From UBA1181 sp045600225 (lineage in GTDB: Bacteria; Bacteroidota; Bacteroidia; Bacteroidales; Paludibacteraceae), in the NCBI GenBank assembly GCA_045600225.1, contig JAZRXL010000049.1:33327-97326 (forward strand): a DNA stretch of 64,000 nt, in the 5' to 3' direction. The position numbers were made by a program, and so were the translations under genes. This document shows, piece after piece, positions 45,427 to 55,328 of the stretch (the stretch's first letter is position 1; each line of letters opens with the position of its first letter). Below the pieces are notes generated by a model, which ran no database searches, was not told the origin of the DNA, and saw only the letters and a list, made by a program, of their open reading frames with translations.

Positions 45427-46380
45427 ATGGGTCTATTTAGTAGTATTTTTTCGAAAGATAAGAAGGAGACTCTAGACAAGGGTCTCGAAAAGACAAAAGA
45501 AAGTTTTCTCTCAAAGATTGCTCGTGCCGTTGTAGGTAAAACGAAAGTGGATGCCGAGGTTTTGGACAATTTGGAGGAGGTGTTGATTACTTCCGATGTG
45601 GGTGTTGATACGACTGTAAAAATTATCAATAGAATTGAGGCTCGTGTGGCTCGTGACAAATATGTTGACACGGAAGAGTTGAATACGATTCTTAAAGAAG
45701 AAATTGCATCCTTGCTTGAGGAGAACAACACGGAGGACGGATCTGACTTTGCAATTCCTGCTTCTTCTGATCCTTATGTGATTATGGTTGTGGGTGTGAA
45801 TGGTGTTGGTAAAACAACGACCATCGGTAAGTTGGCTTATCAGTTCCAAAAGGCAGGTAAGAAAGTCTATTTAGGTGCTGCCGACACATTCCGTGCTGCT
45901 GCTGTAGAACAACTCGTGATTTGGGGAGAACGAGTAGGTTGTCCCGTGGTGAAACAAAATATGGGTGCCGACCCTGCCTCTGTGGCATTTGACACTTTGT
46001 CTTCTGCAAAAGCTAATGGTGCAGATGTGGTTATTATTGATACGGCAGGTCGTTTGCACAATAAAATTAACTTGATGAATGAGTTGTCTAAAATCAAACA
46101 GGTGATGAAGAAGATCATACCTGATGCGCCTCATGATGTGATGTTAGTTTTAGACGGATCCACCGGTCAAAATGCATTTGAACAAGCCAAACAATTTACG
46201 AAGGCAACTGAGGTTACCTCATTGGCCATTACGAAATTGGATGGAACTGCTAAGGGTGGTGTGGTAATTGGCGTATCAGACCAATTCAAGATTCCTGTAA
46301 AATACATTGGCGTTGGTGAGGGGATTGACCATTTGCAGGTGTTCAATAAGAGAGAGTTCGTTGATTCTTTATTTAAATAA
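45427..46380 (+). CDS. ftsY: Signal recognition particle receptor FtsY
   Basis: FtsY docks SRP-bound ribosomes at the membrane. The 317 residues have a short N-terminal helix region without the long acidic A domain of E. coli, then the N domain (ETLDKGLEKTKESFLSKIARAV). The G domain has the P-loop GVNGVGKTTTIGKLA, the DTAGRLHN motif and TKLDGTAKGG. The lack of a methionine-rich M domain separates it from Ffh. It begins a tightly packed plus-strand run; rimO follows after 6 bp. Confidence 0.97.
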   Translation: MGLFSSIFSKDKKETLDKGLEKTKESFLSKIARAVVGKTKVDAEVLDNLEEVLITSDVGVDTTVKIINRIEARVARDKYVDTEELNTILKEEIASLLEENNTEDGSDFAIPASSDPYVIMVVGVNGVGKTTTIGKLAYQFQKAGKKVYLGAADTFRAAAVEQLVIWGERVGCPVVKQNMGADPASVAFDTLSSAKANGADVVIIDTAGRLHNKINLMNELSKIKQVMKKIIPDAPHDVMLVLDGSTGQNAFEQAKQFTKATEVTSLAITKLDGTAKGGVVIGVSDQFKIPVKYIGVGEGIDHLQVFNKREFVDSLFK

Positions 46381-46386
46381 AACATT

Positions 46387-47688
46387 ATGCCAACTCAGTC
46401 TAACGAGATTGATGTAATCAACATGGGATGTTCGAAGAATCTAGTAGATTCTGAACTCCTTGCTCGTCAATTGGAATTGTCGGGATTTAAGGTGAACTTT
46501 GATCCAGAAACTCCAAAGGGGAAAATTGCGATTATAAACACTTGTGGTTTCATTGGCGACGCTAAGGAAGAGTCCATCGAGGAGATTCTGAAATTCGTTG
46601 AACTGAAGAAAAAAAAGAAAGTTAAGCAACTGATTGTGATGGGATGCTTGTCTGATCGTTATAAAGACGAGTTAATGGTGGAGATCCCTGAGGTTGATAG
46701 GTTCTATGGTAAGTTTGCTTGGAAAGAGATCATATCGGATTTGGGTTATGCTTATGACCCTTCTTGCTCCGTTCAACATAAGTTGTCTACCCCTTCCCAC
46801 TATGCGTATGTGAAAATTTCAGAAGGTTGCAATAGAAGATGCGCCTATTGCGCAATTCCACTGATGACAGGTGCTTATAAATCCCGTTCCATCGAAGATA
46901 TTGTTGCTGAAGTTGAGTGGTTGGTGTCTCAGGGCGTAAAGGAATTTCAGATCATTGCTCAAGATCTTTCTTACTATGGCAAGGATCTTTACGGAGAGTA
47001 TTCCATTGCTAAGTTGGTGGAGAAAATCTCCGATGTAAAGGGAGTGGAATGGATTCGACTTCATTATGCGTATCCGACTAATTTCCCTTATGATCTGTTG
47101 CGCGTGATGAGAGAACGCGATAATGTTTGTAAATACTTGGATCTTGCATTCCAACATGTAGATGATAAGATCCTAAAAGATATGCGTAGAAACATCACGG
47201 AGAAGGAGACTTACGATTTGATAGATCGAATCAGAAAAGAGGTTCCTAATATCCATCTGCGTACCACTTTGATGGTTGGATTCCCTGGTGAAAGCGAAGA
47301 ACAGTTCCAAAAACTGATGGATTTTGTCTCTAAAGTTCGCTTTGAGCGTATGGGTGCATTTCAATATTGCGAAGAGGAGGGAACACCTGCTGCGAAGTTG
47401 AAGGATGATGTTTCGGAAGAAGACAAAGAGAGTCGTCAGGAGCGATTGATGAACTTGCAAGAAAAAATTGCAGAAGATTTAAGCGTTTCGAAAATAGGCA
47501 AAACTTTCAAGGTGTTGATAGATAAGAAGGAGGGTAACTATTATTATGGTCGTACTGAATTCGACTCCCCAGAGGTTGATCCGGAAGTTCTGATTCCAAT
47601 AGATCAGAACCTTTCCATCGGAGAATTCTACAATGTTGAAATCGTAGATTATGAATATTTTGATTTGACAGGAAAGGTAGTCGGATGA
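46387..47688 (+). CDS. rimO: Ribosomal protein S12 methylthiotransferase
   Basis: This radical SAM enzyme adds a methylthio group to the conserved Asp of ribosomal protein S12. The N-terminal UPF0004 domain carries three Cys ligands in NMGCSKNLVDSE, NTCGFIGDA and VMGCLSDRY. The radical SAM CxxxCxxC is CNRRCAYC, and a TRAM domain (about 370-433) ends the protein. The GCSKNLVDSE block is typical of RimO rather than MiaB. 433 residues is the usual length. Confidence 0.96.
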   Translation: MPTQSNEIDVINMGCSKNLVDSELLARQLELSGFKVNFDPETPKGKIAIINTCGFIGDAKEESIEEILKFVELKKKKKVKQLIVMGCLSDRYKDELMVEIPEVDRFYGKFAWKEIISDLGYAYDPSCSVQHKLSTPSHYAYVKISEGCNRRCAYCAIPLMTGAYKSRSIEDIVAEVEWLVSQGVKEFQIIAQDLSYYGKDLYGEYSIAKLVEKISDVKGVEWIRLHYAYPTNFPYDLLRVMRERDNVCKYLDLAFQHVDDKILKDMRRNITEKETYDLIDRIRKEVPNIHLRTTLMVGFPGESEEQFQKLMDFVSKVRFERMGAFQYCEEEGTPAAKLKDDVSEEDKESRQERLMNLQEKIAEDLSVSKIGKTFKVLIDKKEGNYYYGRTEFDSPEVDPEVLIPIDQNLSIGEFYNVEIVDYEYFDLTGKVVG

Positions 47689-47689
47689 T

Positions 47690-48688
47690 ATGAAGAGAAT
47701 TGAAGTGTCATTATTGAGAACATTGGCAATGGTAATGGTTGTTGCGTACCATTGTGTGTATCAATTCGCTTTCGGTTATCCTATGTGTGACAATGCATTC
47801 TCTCCTATTGAATTTTATTTGCATTTGGATAAATTCCTCAATTCAATTGATATGCCAATGTTTGTACTCGTATCTGGGTATTTGTTGGCATATTTGAAGA
47901 CGAAAAAAGGTAAATATTCCGATGGAAAGGATTTTTTCATTAAGAAGGCAAAGCGATTGTTGTTGCCTTTTTTCATTTGGGTGATATTAACGGATCTTCT
48001 CGTGTTTGGTAAAATAGATTACACCCATTTCTACTATTCGGTTTGCCACCTGTGGTTTTTACTGATGTTGATGTGGTGTTTTGTTTTTGCTTTTTTTACT
48101 CAAAAATTGTGGGAACAATTTTCTCTTTGGTTGAATGCGGCTTTTTGCGCGGTTTTTTTTTCTGTTTATTTCATTCTATCAAAATTGGGTTTGTTGACAA
48201 ACCTTTTTTGCATAGATTCTTTCCTAATTTATTTCCCAATTTTCTATGTCGGAATAATATGGGCTCGTTTTTCTATTCTTGAAAATTTAGCAGAGAAGGT
48301 TTCACTACATATATTCTCGCTTTCATCGATTTTATTTGTGGCGTTTACTTGGTGTCTGACCTCTAATGAGTTCCCTTTACACTCAGATTTATTAGCGCGA
48401 ATTTGTGGTGTTTTGTTTTCATTGTCGATTTTCCAGGCATTGTATAAGTATATGGAGAAAGTAGATAGCATGCCTGCTTGGTTTACATCTATAGATGAGT
48501 CAGGGATGGGAATTTATATTTTACATCAGATACTGATAATTCTACTTCTTCAACAGAGTAGTATTGCATTATTTACAAATGACCATTATATTGTTGGTCC
48601 GATACTTCTTTTCGTTTCGGTTTTTGCAATATGTTGGTTGTTAAGTGCATTGATTCGTAAAACAAGATTAAAATTTATTTTCGGTTAA
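47690..48688 (+). CDS. Acyltransferase 3 family membrane protein
   Basis: A 332-residue protein with about ten TM helices and the acyltransferase-3 opening SLLRTLAMVMVVAYHCVYQF, which holds the catalytic-type His. It would acetylate or otherwise acylate a surface glycan or other extracytoplasmic acceptor. The acceptor is unknown. It starts 1 bp after rimO and precedes the LD-carboxypeptidase gene by 10 bp. The TM-rich segment around residues 120-165 is especially Phe-rich. Confidence 0.85.
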   Translation: MKRIEVSLLRTLAMVMVVAYHCVYQFAFGYPMCDNAFSPIEFYLHLDKFLNSIDMPMFVLVSGYLLAYLKTKKGKYSDGKDFFIKKAKRLLLPFFIWVILTDLLVFGKIDYTHFYYSVCHLWFLLMLMWCFVFAFFTQKLWEQFSLWLNAAFCAVFFSVYFILSKLGLLTNLFCIDSFLIYFPIFYVGIIWARFSILENLAEKVSLHIFSLSSILFVAFTWCLTSNEFPLHSDLLARICGVLFSLSIFQALYKYMEKVDSMPAWFTSIDESGMGIYILHQILIILLLQQSSIALFTNDHYIVGPILLFVSVFAICWLLSALIRKTRLKFIFG

Positions 48689-48698
48689 AATATAGCGT

Positions 48699-49733
48699 AT
48701 GAAGAGAAATATTTTACTTATGGCAGGAGTTGTTCTCTCCCTTTTCTCTTGTAAAAAAGAGTATATCACAAATGAGTACATTACTAATGTGGAGAATAAT
48801 GTCTACACAGACCAGTATTATTTAACTAACCAAGATGAGAAAATCACAATAGATGTGCGTCCCGATTATTTAAAAAAGGGTGATACGGTAGCTGTCTTTG
48901 CTTCTTCGAATGCTGTAAGTAAGTCAGAGATGGAAAAGGGAATACAAACTTTGAAGTCTTGGGGTTTGGTTGTTGTTGAGGCTGAAAATTTGTATAAGAC
49001 AGATGGCAGATATGCAGGAACTCAGACAGAGAGAATAGAAGGGTTGCAAAAATTGATTGATAATCCAAACATTAAAGCTGTGATAGCTGCCCGTGGTGGA
49101 TATGGTGCTACGCAAGTTGCACCTTACTTGAATTGGATGAAGTTCGAACAAAACCCGAAATGGTTGGTTGGTTTCAGTGATATCACCTTCTTCCATGCTC
49201 TTTTGAACAATAAGGGTGTAGAGACGGTTCACGGACCAATGGCTAATAATTTCTCCGATGAAAAGAGTGTTGAGTCATTGCGTAAGGCATTGTTTGGTGA
49301 ATTGAAATCGCACACTTTCGATACCAATAGTAATTGTATTCAAGGTAAGGCTGAAGGAAGACTCGTAGGAGGTAATCTGTCACTTATCTACAGTTTGGGT
49401 GGAACTTTAAACGATTTGAATGTTCGTGATGCAATCCTTTTAATCGAGGATACGGGAGAGAATACATACCATATTGACCGTATGATGTCAAATCTAAAAC
49501 AGAGTGGTAAGTTGGAGTGCGTGAAGGGTGTTATTGTTGGTGAATTTATCAAAATGACACAAGGTGTTGATCAATCAATCCCTGAGATTATGGTTTCCCA
49601 TCTTGAGTCTTTGGGGATCCCCGTATTGTATGGTGTCACATTTGGACACGATTCAGAAAACTTGGCTACTTACTTAGGCCGAGAGGTTGTACTTGATGTT
49701 AATTCAAAATCGGCAACCATCACCTATAAATAA
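48699..49733 (+). CDS. S66 family LD-carboxypeptidase (lipoprotein)
   Basis: A serine peptidase of the LdcA/MccF family that would remove the terminal D-Ala from murein tetrapeptides. It has a lipoprotein signal ending in LFSC (Cys18). The nucleophile elbow is VGFSDITFFHALL, preceded by AARGGYGATQVAPYL. The other triad residues are likely the Glu in LLIEDTGEN and the His in VTFGHDSENLATYLG. A lipid anchor is unusual for LdcA, which is cytosolic in E. coli, but is seen in Bacteroidota relatives. The MccF-like immunity function is an alternative. Confidence 0.85.
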   Translation: MKRNILLMAGVVLSLFSCKKEYITNEYITNVENNVYTDQYYLTNQDEKITIDVRPDYLKKGDTVAVFASSNAVSKSEMEKGIQTLKSWGLVVVEAENLYKTDGRYAGTQTERIEGLQKLIDNPNIKAVIAARGGYGATQVAPYLNWMKFEQNPKWLVGFSDITFFHALLNNKGVETVHGPMANNFSDEKSVESLRKALFGELKSHTFDTNSNCIQGKAEGRLVGGNLSLIYSLGGTLNDLNVRDAILLIEDTGENTYHIDRMMSNLKQSGKLECVKGVIVGEFIKMTQGVDQSIPEIMVSHLESLGIPVLYGVTFGHDSENLATYLGREVVLDVNSKSATITYK

Positions 49734-49739
49734 AAAACT

Positions 49740-51104
49740 ATGGCAAAGACAAAGTCGGTTTACGTTTGCCAAAATTGTGGTGCGGAGGCTGCAAAATGGG
49801 TGGGAAAATGTCCTGCTTGTGGCGAGTGGAACACCTATGTAGAGGAGATTATCCGTAAGGAGAAAAATGTCCCTTCCACCGTTGGGTTCATCTCTTCGGA
49901 GAAGACAAAACCAGTCAGAATACAAGAGGTTGAGACTACCGAGGAGGTGAGAAATGACACAGGAAGCGATGAGTTTAATCGCGTGTTGGGGGGTGGTATC
50001 GTACCAGGTTCTCTTACCCTTATTGGCGGCGAACCAGGTATCGGAAAGTCTACGCTTGTTCTTCAGATTGTGTTGAACATAAAAGGTAAACGTACATTGT
50101 ACGTCTCTGGTGAGGAGAGTACGAAACAGTTGAAGTTGCGTGCAGACCGACTCAATCTTCAAAGCAATCCCGATTGCTACATCGTGAGCGAGACCTCTTT
50201 GGAGCAAATCTTTGTACACATTCAGAATGTTAAACCAGACATTGTAATCATAGATTCCATTCAGACTATCTCTACCGAAATGGCGGAGTCGTCTCCTGGC
50301 AGTGTCACTCAAGTGAGAGAGTGTTCTGCTGCTTTGCTTAAATTTGCTAAGGAGAGTAACGTTCCTGTTCTTTTGATTGGACACATCAATAAAGAGGGAA
50401 ACATTGCAGGACCTAAGGTGTTGGAACATATTGTGGATACGGTTCTTCAATTTGAAGGAGATCAACACTATATGTATCGAATCCTTCGTTCCATTAAAAA
50501 CCGATTTGGTAGCACAGAAGAGTTGGGTATATACGAAATGCAACAGTCTGGATTGAGAGAGGTTAGCAACCCTTCCGAATTGTTGCTTTCCAACAATCAT
50601 GACGGGTTGAGTGGAACCGCCATTGGTGCAGCTATCGAAGGTGTTCGTCCATTCTTAATAGAGGCACAGGCGCTCGTTAGTACTGCCGCTTATGGAAATC
50701 CACAACGCTCGGCAACAGGTTTTGATATCCGAAGATTGAATATGTTGTTGGCTGTGTTGGAGAAGCGTGTAGGCTTTAAGTTGGCACAAAAGGATGTTTA
50801 CCTAAATATTGCCGGTGGAATCAGAATCAATGATCCTGCCATAGATCTTGCAATCATAAGTGCAATACTCTCGTCTAACATGGATATTGCCATTGACAGT
50901 CAAACATGTTTGGCTGGCGAGATTGGACTGTCGGGCGAAATTAGACCGATTAACCGAATAGAGCAGAGAATCTCGGAGGCAGAAAAATTAGGTTTCAAGC
51001 GAATAATTATTCCGGAATTTAAAAATATTTCCTTAAAAAATCGTTCTATAGAAGTATGCTTCGCACGAAAAGTGGAAGAGGCTTTTAAATATCTTTTCGG
51101 ATAA
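49740..51104 (+). CDS. radA: DNA repair protein RadA
   Basis: RadA is a RecA-like helicase that extends recombination branches. The N-terminal zinc finger is C-x2-C-x11-C-x2-C in YVCQNCGAEAAKWVGKCPACGEWN. Walker A is GGEPGIGKSTLVLQ, the RadA-specific KNRFG motif is present (SIKNRFGSTEELG), and the C-terminal half is a Lon-like domain. 454 residues is normal. It is part of the ftsY-to-TPR run. Confidence 0.97.
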   Translation: MAKTKSVYVCQNCGAEAAKWVGKCPACGEWNTYVEEIIRKEKNVPSTVGFISSEKTKPVRIQEVETTEEVRNDTGSDEFNRVLGGGIVPGSLTLIGGEPGIGKSTLVLQIVLNIKGKRTLYVSGEESTKQLKLRADRLNLQSNPDCYIVSETSLEQIFVHIQNVKPDIVIIDSIQTISTEMAESSPGSVTQVRECSAALLKFAKESNVPVLLIGHINKEGNIAGPKVLEHIVDTVLQFEGDQHYMYRILRSIKNRFGSTEELGIYEMQQSGLREVSNPSELLLSNNHDGLSGTAIGAAIEGVRPFLIEAQALVSTAAYGNPQRSATGFDIRRLNMLLAVLEKRVGFKLAQKDVYLNIAGGIRINDPAIDLAIISAILSSNMDIAIDSQTCLAGEIGLSGEIRPINRIEQRISEAEKLGFKRIIIPEFKNISLKNRSIEVCFARKVEEAFKYLFG

Positions 51105-51115
51105 AAATAGTATCG

Positions 51116-53113
51116 ATGAAATCTTTTTTGAAAATATTCTTTGGGTGTTTGCTCTTAATCGCACCTTTCAGTGCGTACTCTCAAATCAATACGGATAGAG
51201 TGCTTGCCATTGGTAGGAATGCTCTTTATTTTGAAGATTATGTCCTGTCGATCCAATATTTTAATCAAGTAATCAGAGTTAAGCCTTACCTTCCTGAACC
51301 TTATTTTTATAGGGGTGTCGCAAAAATCAGCTTGGAAGATTACAAAGGAGCCGAAGAAGATTGTTCATTGGCATTGGAACTCAATCCTTTTATGGTGGAG
51401 GCCTATCGTTGCCGTGGTATTGCAAGGGTCTATCTGAAGATGTACGAGGAGGCAAAAAAAGATTTTGAGAAAGGATTGGAATATTCCCCAGAAAACAAGC
51501 TTTTATTGTTGTGTAAAGGATATGCATCTATGCAAAAAGAGGATTATCCAGAGGCGGTAAAAGACTTTACTGCTATAGTAGAGAAGTATCCGCGCTACAA
51601 AGAGGCTTATCTAAACAGAGGTTTTGCTCATATGTCTAATGAAGATACCACATCTGCCATGAATGATTTTGAGAAGGTGTTGGAATTGGACAATTTTAGT
51701 TCAGAGGCACATGCTGCCCGCGGGTATGTTTACTACACGAGAGAAGAATATGATAAATCTATAATCGATTTGGATGAAGCTATTCGCTTGGAGCCATACC
51801 GTTCGAACTACTACATTAATCGTGGATTGGTGCGCTATCAATTGAACAACATACGTGGTGCGATGGACGATTATGACCATGTGATCAGATTGGATCCTTA
51901 TAACACCTTGGCATATTATAATAGAGGAATTCTTCGTGTAGAGATTGGAGATAAAAATAGGGCGGTAGAGGATTTTGATCGAGTGATTGAGATTGAGCCG
52001 ACGAACTATTTCGCCATATACAACAGAGCAATCCTACAGAATGAATTAGGTGAAGCAAAACGGGCAATTGCAGACTATAATTTAATCATTAAGGAGTATC
52101 CGGATTTCTTCCCTGCCTATTATGGTCGAGGAGAGGCAAAGATGAAAAACTTTGATAAGATAGGTGCAGAAAAAGACTACAATACTGCAATGTTACTTCA
52201 ACAAAGAAAACTAACAAAGAAGGATTTTCAGAAAGACTCAACAAGTACAAGGGGTAAATCGGATAAAAACCTACAGAACCATAACAAACTTGTGGAGGCC
52301 GATAAACAGGAGGAGATGAAACGACTGACCTATAAGAGTGAATCGAGAGGTAGGGTCCAAAATGTGAATTTCAACATTTGTCCGGAAAAGAATATTGTTT
52401 TGACAAACAAGCCAGCCAAGAAGGAGGGAGGACGAAGAGACACCTATTACGATAAAAGTATTGAAGGATTAAATCTTTCGATAAAGAAGAGGGTTTTCTT
52501 GTCGAACTCTGAAGTTTCGATGGAGGGTTCTATCGATGTTTCGTTTAAGGAGATTGAGTTGCTGACGAAAGAGATTGAGAAAAAACCGTCGCCGTTTCTT
52601 TATTTCCAAAGAGCAATGTTTTTTGAAAACATTTTAGATTATGATGGAGCGATAGAAGATTATGGTAAAGCTATTGAGATGTCAGATTCGTCGCATGTCT
52701 GGATCTACTATTTTGCGAAAGGTAATTGCCGAACGAAAAAGTTAGAATATGAGTCCTCGATGAAGGATGAACTAACTCAAAAAGAGGAGCGAGAGTCTGA
52801 ATATTTGGGCACGAAAATGGGATGTGACCTAATATTGAAGGAGTATGATGAAGTGAATAGAAGAAATGCCTCTTTCCCGTACGCTTGGTTTAATCGAGGA
52901 AATGTTCTCTCTTTGCAAAAAGATTATAGGAGTGCAATAGCCAACTATACCCGAGCCATTGAGCTGAATGGAGACCTCGCTGAGGCATATTTTAATAGAG
53001 GACTATGCTATGTGAGAATTGGCGAGAGTGCAAAAGGAATTGAAGATCTTAGTAAGGCAGGAGAGTTGGGAATCTATGTTGCATACAATGTGATAAAGAG
53101 GTTCAGAGAATAA
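51116..53113 (+). CDS. Secreted tetratricopeptide-repeat protein
   Basis: A signal peptide (to AYSQ, about residue 23) precedes about nine TPR units between residues 25 and 360 (for example AYLNRGFAHMSNEDTTSAMNDFEKVL and AYYNRGILRVEIGDKNRAVEDFDRVI). A charged spacer around 370-470 is followed by two more TPR units at the C-terminus. It probably acts as a periplasmic scaffold. It closes the ftsY run; the promoter-bearing gap after it suggests the DUF3078 gene is separately expressed. No specific function is recognised. Confidence 0.88.
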   Translation: MKSFLKIFFGCLLLIAPFSAYSQINTDRVLAIGRNALYFEDYVLSIQYFNQVIRVKPYLPEPYFYRGVAKISLEDYKGAEEDCSLALELNPFMVEAYRCRGIARVYLKMYEEAKKDFEKGLEYSPENKLLLLCKGYASMQKEDYPEAVKDFTAIVEKYPRYKEAYLNRGFAHMSNEDTTSAMNDFEKVLELDNFSSEAHAARGYVYYTREEYDKSIIDLDEAIRLEPYRSNYYINRGLVRYQLNNIRGAMDDYDHVIRLDPYNTLAYYNRGILRVEIGDKNRAVEDFDRVIEIEPTNYFAIYNRAILQNELGEAKRAIADYNLIIKEYPDFFPAYYGRGEAKMKNFDKIGAEKDYNTAMLLQQRKLTKKDFQKDSTSTRGKSDKNLQNHNKLVEADKQEEMKRLTYKSESRGRVQNVNFNICPEKNIVLTNKPAKKEGGRRDTYYDKSIEGLNLSIKKRVFLSNSEVSMEGSIDVSFKEIELLTKEIEKKPSPFLYFQRAMFFENILDYDGAIEDYGKAIEMSDSSHVWIYYFAKGNCRTKKLEYESSMKDELTQKEERESEYLGTKMGCDLILKEYDEVNRRNASFPYAWFNRGNVLSLQKDYRSAIANYTRAIELNGDLAEAYFNRGLCYVRIGESAKGIEDLSKAGELGIYVAYNVIKRFRE

Positions 53114-53135
53114 TCGAATGATATCATAATTTTAT

Positions 53136-53143
53136 TATTTTTG
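53136..53143 (+). promoter_or_regulatory. -7 box of the DUF3078 gene
   Basis: TATTTTTG fits TAnnTTTG, 34 bp before the ATG at 53178. Confidence 0.5.
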
Positions 53144-53177
53144 CAATATCAAAGAATTTGTTTGAAGATTCGCAAAG

Positions 53178-54437
53178 ATGCTTAAAAGAGTTGTTTACTG
53201 TTTCTTGTTCTTATACTTGATGTTTCCTTATGTTGTGAGGGCGCAAGGGGGTGTTTTGCATAATGAAGGAGACATGGCAGCCGAAAAAAACGAGAAGGCA
53301 CTTTTCTTTCCTGTGATATTCGATTCGATCAAGGCGTCTGATTTGCAACCTTATTTTGTAGCACCTACTGTCTCGTTTAAAAAAAATACCGATTTGAGTT
53401 TGAAGAAAACTCGTTTCCAGGAGGATTACGAGAAATCTTTGGTGTATGAAAAGATACAACGAAACTCGGTCTATAGGTTGTCGAAAGATATGCCTGAATA
53501 TATCGAGTACTACAATTTGCAGCCTTATAATAAGGAGTTGGATCGCATTACAGTAAAGGAGCGCGAGATACGCATTAGTGGACTAGAACCAATGTCCGAT
53601 GCTCCTGAATTGGGTGATATTCGTAAGTTCTTAAAGCAAAAAGAGAATTCGCCGTGGAAATTCTTTGGAAACTTGGCTGTTCAGTTCTCTCAATATTATG
53701 TGACTGAGAACTGGTATAAGGGAGGAACTCCGAATGCAACTTTGCTTGGTCTTTTTGAATACAATATAGATTATGAGAAAGAACGTTTCTTGTGGGAGAA
53801 TGACTTTGATGTAAAAATTGGATTTTACAATACCAGTGAAGATACTATCAGAGCGTTTCGTGTGAACAATGATGAGTTTAAGATATCAACTTTAGCTGCT
53901 TATCAGACATGGTTTTCAAAAAAGGTGTATTATAGTGCAGCTGTCGATTTCAATACATGTTTGTTTACGGGATATAAAAAAACAAACTCCAATGAAGTAG
54001 TATCTGCTTTCTTGTCTCCTACCCGTACTTTCTTCAGCCTTGGTATGGAGTGTAGGTACAATAAAAAAACATCCATCCGTGTTTCCCCATTTGCGTATAA
54101 ACTGCTTTTCTCTGTGGATGATCGTTTGGATCCGCTTCATATTGGTTTGGATAGTACCGAGCATCATGTTGGGTATTTGGGATATTTGATACAGGCAAAG
54201 ATCGATTGGAAGTTTTCCAAAGAGATCAATTTGACATCTAAGATAAGTTTCTTCAGTTCGTATAATGCTAAGAATATCGAATTGGACTGGGAAGTGGTTG
54301 GCAAGTTCATCATCAATCGTTATTTAAGTACCCGTCTCTCTTTGATCATGCGTTATGACAACACACCAAAGGACGAAATTGCAAAAATCCAGGTACAAGA
54401 GCAACTCTCGTTTGGATTTAATTATGTGTTTAGGTAG
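53178..54437 (+). CDS. DUF3078 family outer-membrane-associated protein
   Basis: The 419-residue protein has a signal peptide (to VRAQ, about residue 23). The DUF3078 segment around 160-200 includes WKFFGNLAVQFSQYYVTENWYKGGTPNATLLG. Its C-terminal half is beta-strand rich with aromatic residues and ends in YVFR, typical of an outer-membrane barrel. The family is found in Bacteroidota, and its role is unknown. It is monocistronic. Confidence 0.85.
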   Translation: MLKRVVYCFLFLYLMFPYVVRAQGGVLHNEGDMAAEKNEKALFFPVIFDSIKASDLQPYFVAPTVSFKKNTDLSLKKTRFQEDYEKSLVYEKIQRNSVYRLSKDMPEYIEYYNLQPYNKELDRITVKEREIRISGLEPMSDAPELGDIRKFLKQKENSPWKFFGNLAVQFSQYYVTENWYKGGTPNATLLGLFEYNIDYEKERFLWENDFDVKIGFYNTSEDTIRAFRVNNDEFKISTLAAYQTWFSKKVYYSAAVDFNTCLFTGYKKTNSNEVVSAFLSPTRTFFSLGMECRYNKKTSIRVSPFAYKLLFSVDDRLDPLHIGLDSTEHHVGYLGYLIQAKIDWKFSKEINLTSKISFFSSYNAKNIELDWEVVGKFIINRYLSTRLSLIMRYDNTPKDEIAKIQVQEQLSFGFNYVFR

Positions 54438-54611
54438 AGTTGTAAATTTTTTTTCTATCTGGCGGAATGCTTGCTTCTGAGATCGCTCAACGCCTCTATA
54501 TTTTAGAATCCGAAATCCAATCTGTGATTTAGTTTCAGCGTTACTCTTGTGCATAAAGAGCGATGTGTACAGTGGTTCGGACGGATGACAGAGACTTTTT
54601 TGAAAAAAATC

Positions 54612-54642
54612 TTTGTTATATGAAATTAAACTGCTAATTTTG
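54612..54642 (+). promoter_or_regulatory. Promoter of rpsF-rpsR-rplI
   Basis: TTTG at 54612-54615, a spacer of exactly 19 bp, and TAATTTTG at 54635-54642 match the Bacteroidota consensus. Initiation near 54649 gives a leader of about 40 nt. The rest of the gap back to 54438 shows nothing I can interpret. Confidence 0.8.
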
Positions 54643-54688
54643 CACCTCGTTAGTAAAAATGTAAATTCACTAATTAATAAATAATTAT

Positions 54689-55036
54689 ATGTTAAATCAG
54701 TACGAAACCGTTTTCATTTTGACTCCCGTTTTATCTGATAATCAGATGAAGGAAGCGGTTGAAAAATTCAAGGGCATTCTTGCAGAGAGCGATGCAAAGA
54801 TCGTGAATGAGGAATGTTGGGGTCTTCGCAAGTTGGCTTACCCTATCCAAGGAAAGTCGACAGGCTTCTATTGCTTGTTAGAGTTCGAGGCAGATCCAAC
54901 TATCGTTAAGAAGTTGGAAACTCAGTATCGTCGTGACGAAAAAGTTATTCGTTATTTGACTACTAAGTTAGACAAGTTTGCAGTTGAATATTCTGCAAAG
55001 AGAAAGAGTTTAAAATCTAAAGAAAAGGAGGCTTAA
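54689..55036 (+). CDS. rpsF: 30S ribosomal protein S6 (bS6)
   Basis: The 115-residue protein begins MLNQYETVFILTPVLSDNQM and contains WGLRKLAYPIQGKSTGFYCLLEF and RRDEKVIRYLTTKLDKFA, all typical of S6. It binds 16S rRNA with S18, encoded 2 bp downstream. The C-terminus is basic (AKRKSLKSKEKEA). Confidence 0.97.
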   Translation: MLNQYETVFILTPVLSDNQMKEAVEKFKGILAESDAKIVNEECWGLRKLAYPIQGKSTGFYCLLEFEADPTIVKKLETQYRRDEKVIRYLTTKLDKFAVEYSAKRKSLKSKEKEA

Positions 55037-55038
55037 TT

Positions 55039-55311
55039 ATGGCAGCTCAAAATTCATCAGAAATCAGATATTTAACTCCTCCATCAGTAGAAGTTAAGAA
55101 GAAGAAATATTGTCGTTTCAAGAAGAGTGGTATCAAGTATATCGATTACAAAGATCCTGAATTCTTGAAGAAATTTTTGAATGAGCAAGGTAAGATTTTG
55201 CCTCGCCGTTTGACCGGAACTTCTTTGAAGTATCAAAGAAAGGTAGCTCAAGCAGTTAAGAGAGCTCGTCATTTGGCATTGCTTCCATTCGTAACCGATT
55301 TGATGAAATAA
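55039..55311 (+). CDS. rpsR: 30S ribosomal protein S18 (bS18)
   Basis: The 90-residue protein has KKKYCRFKKSGIKYIDYKDPEFLKKFLNEQGKILPRRLTGTSLKYQRK, the core of S18, and ends near HLALLPFVTDLMK. An AGGAGG site lies 7 nt before its ATG. It lies between rpsF and rplI; ssb, often found between rpsF and rpsR in other phyla, is elsewhere here. Confidence 0.97.
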   Translation: MAAQNSSEIRYLTPPSVEVKKKKYCRFKKSGIKYIDYKDPEFLKKFLNEQGKILPRRLTGTSLKYQRKVAQAVKRARHLALLPFVTDLMK

Positions 55312-55328
55312 TAAAGGAGGGACAGACA

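Noticed and set aside
45427..46380. Ffh instead of FtsY
   Set aside because: There is no methionine-rich M domain after the GTPase domain.
46387..47688. MiaB (tRNA methylthiotransferase) instead of RimO
   Set aside because: The N-terminal GCSKNLVDSE block and length match RimO.
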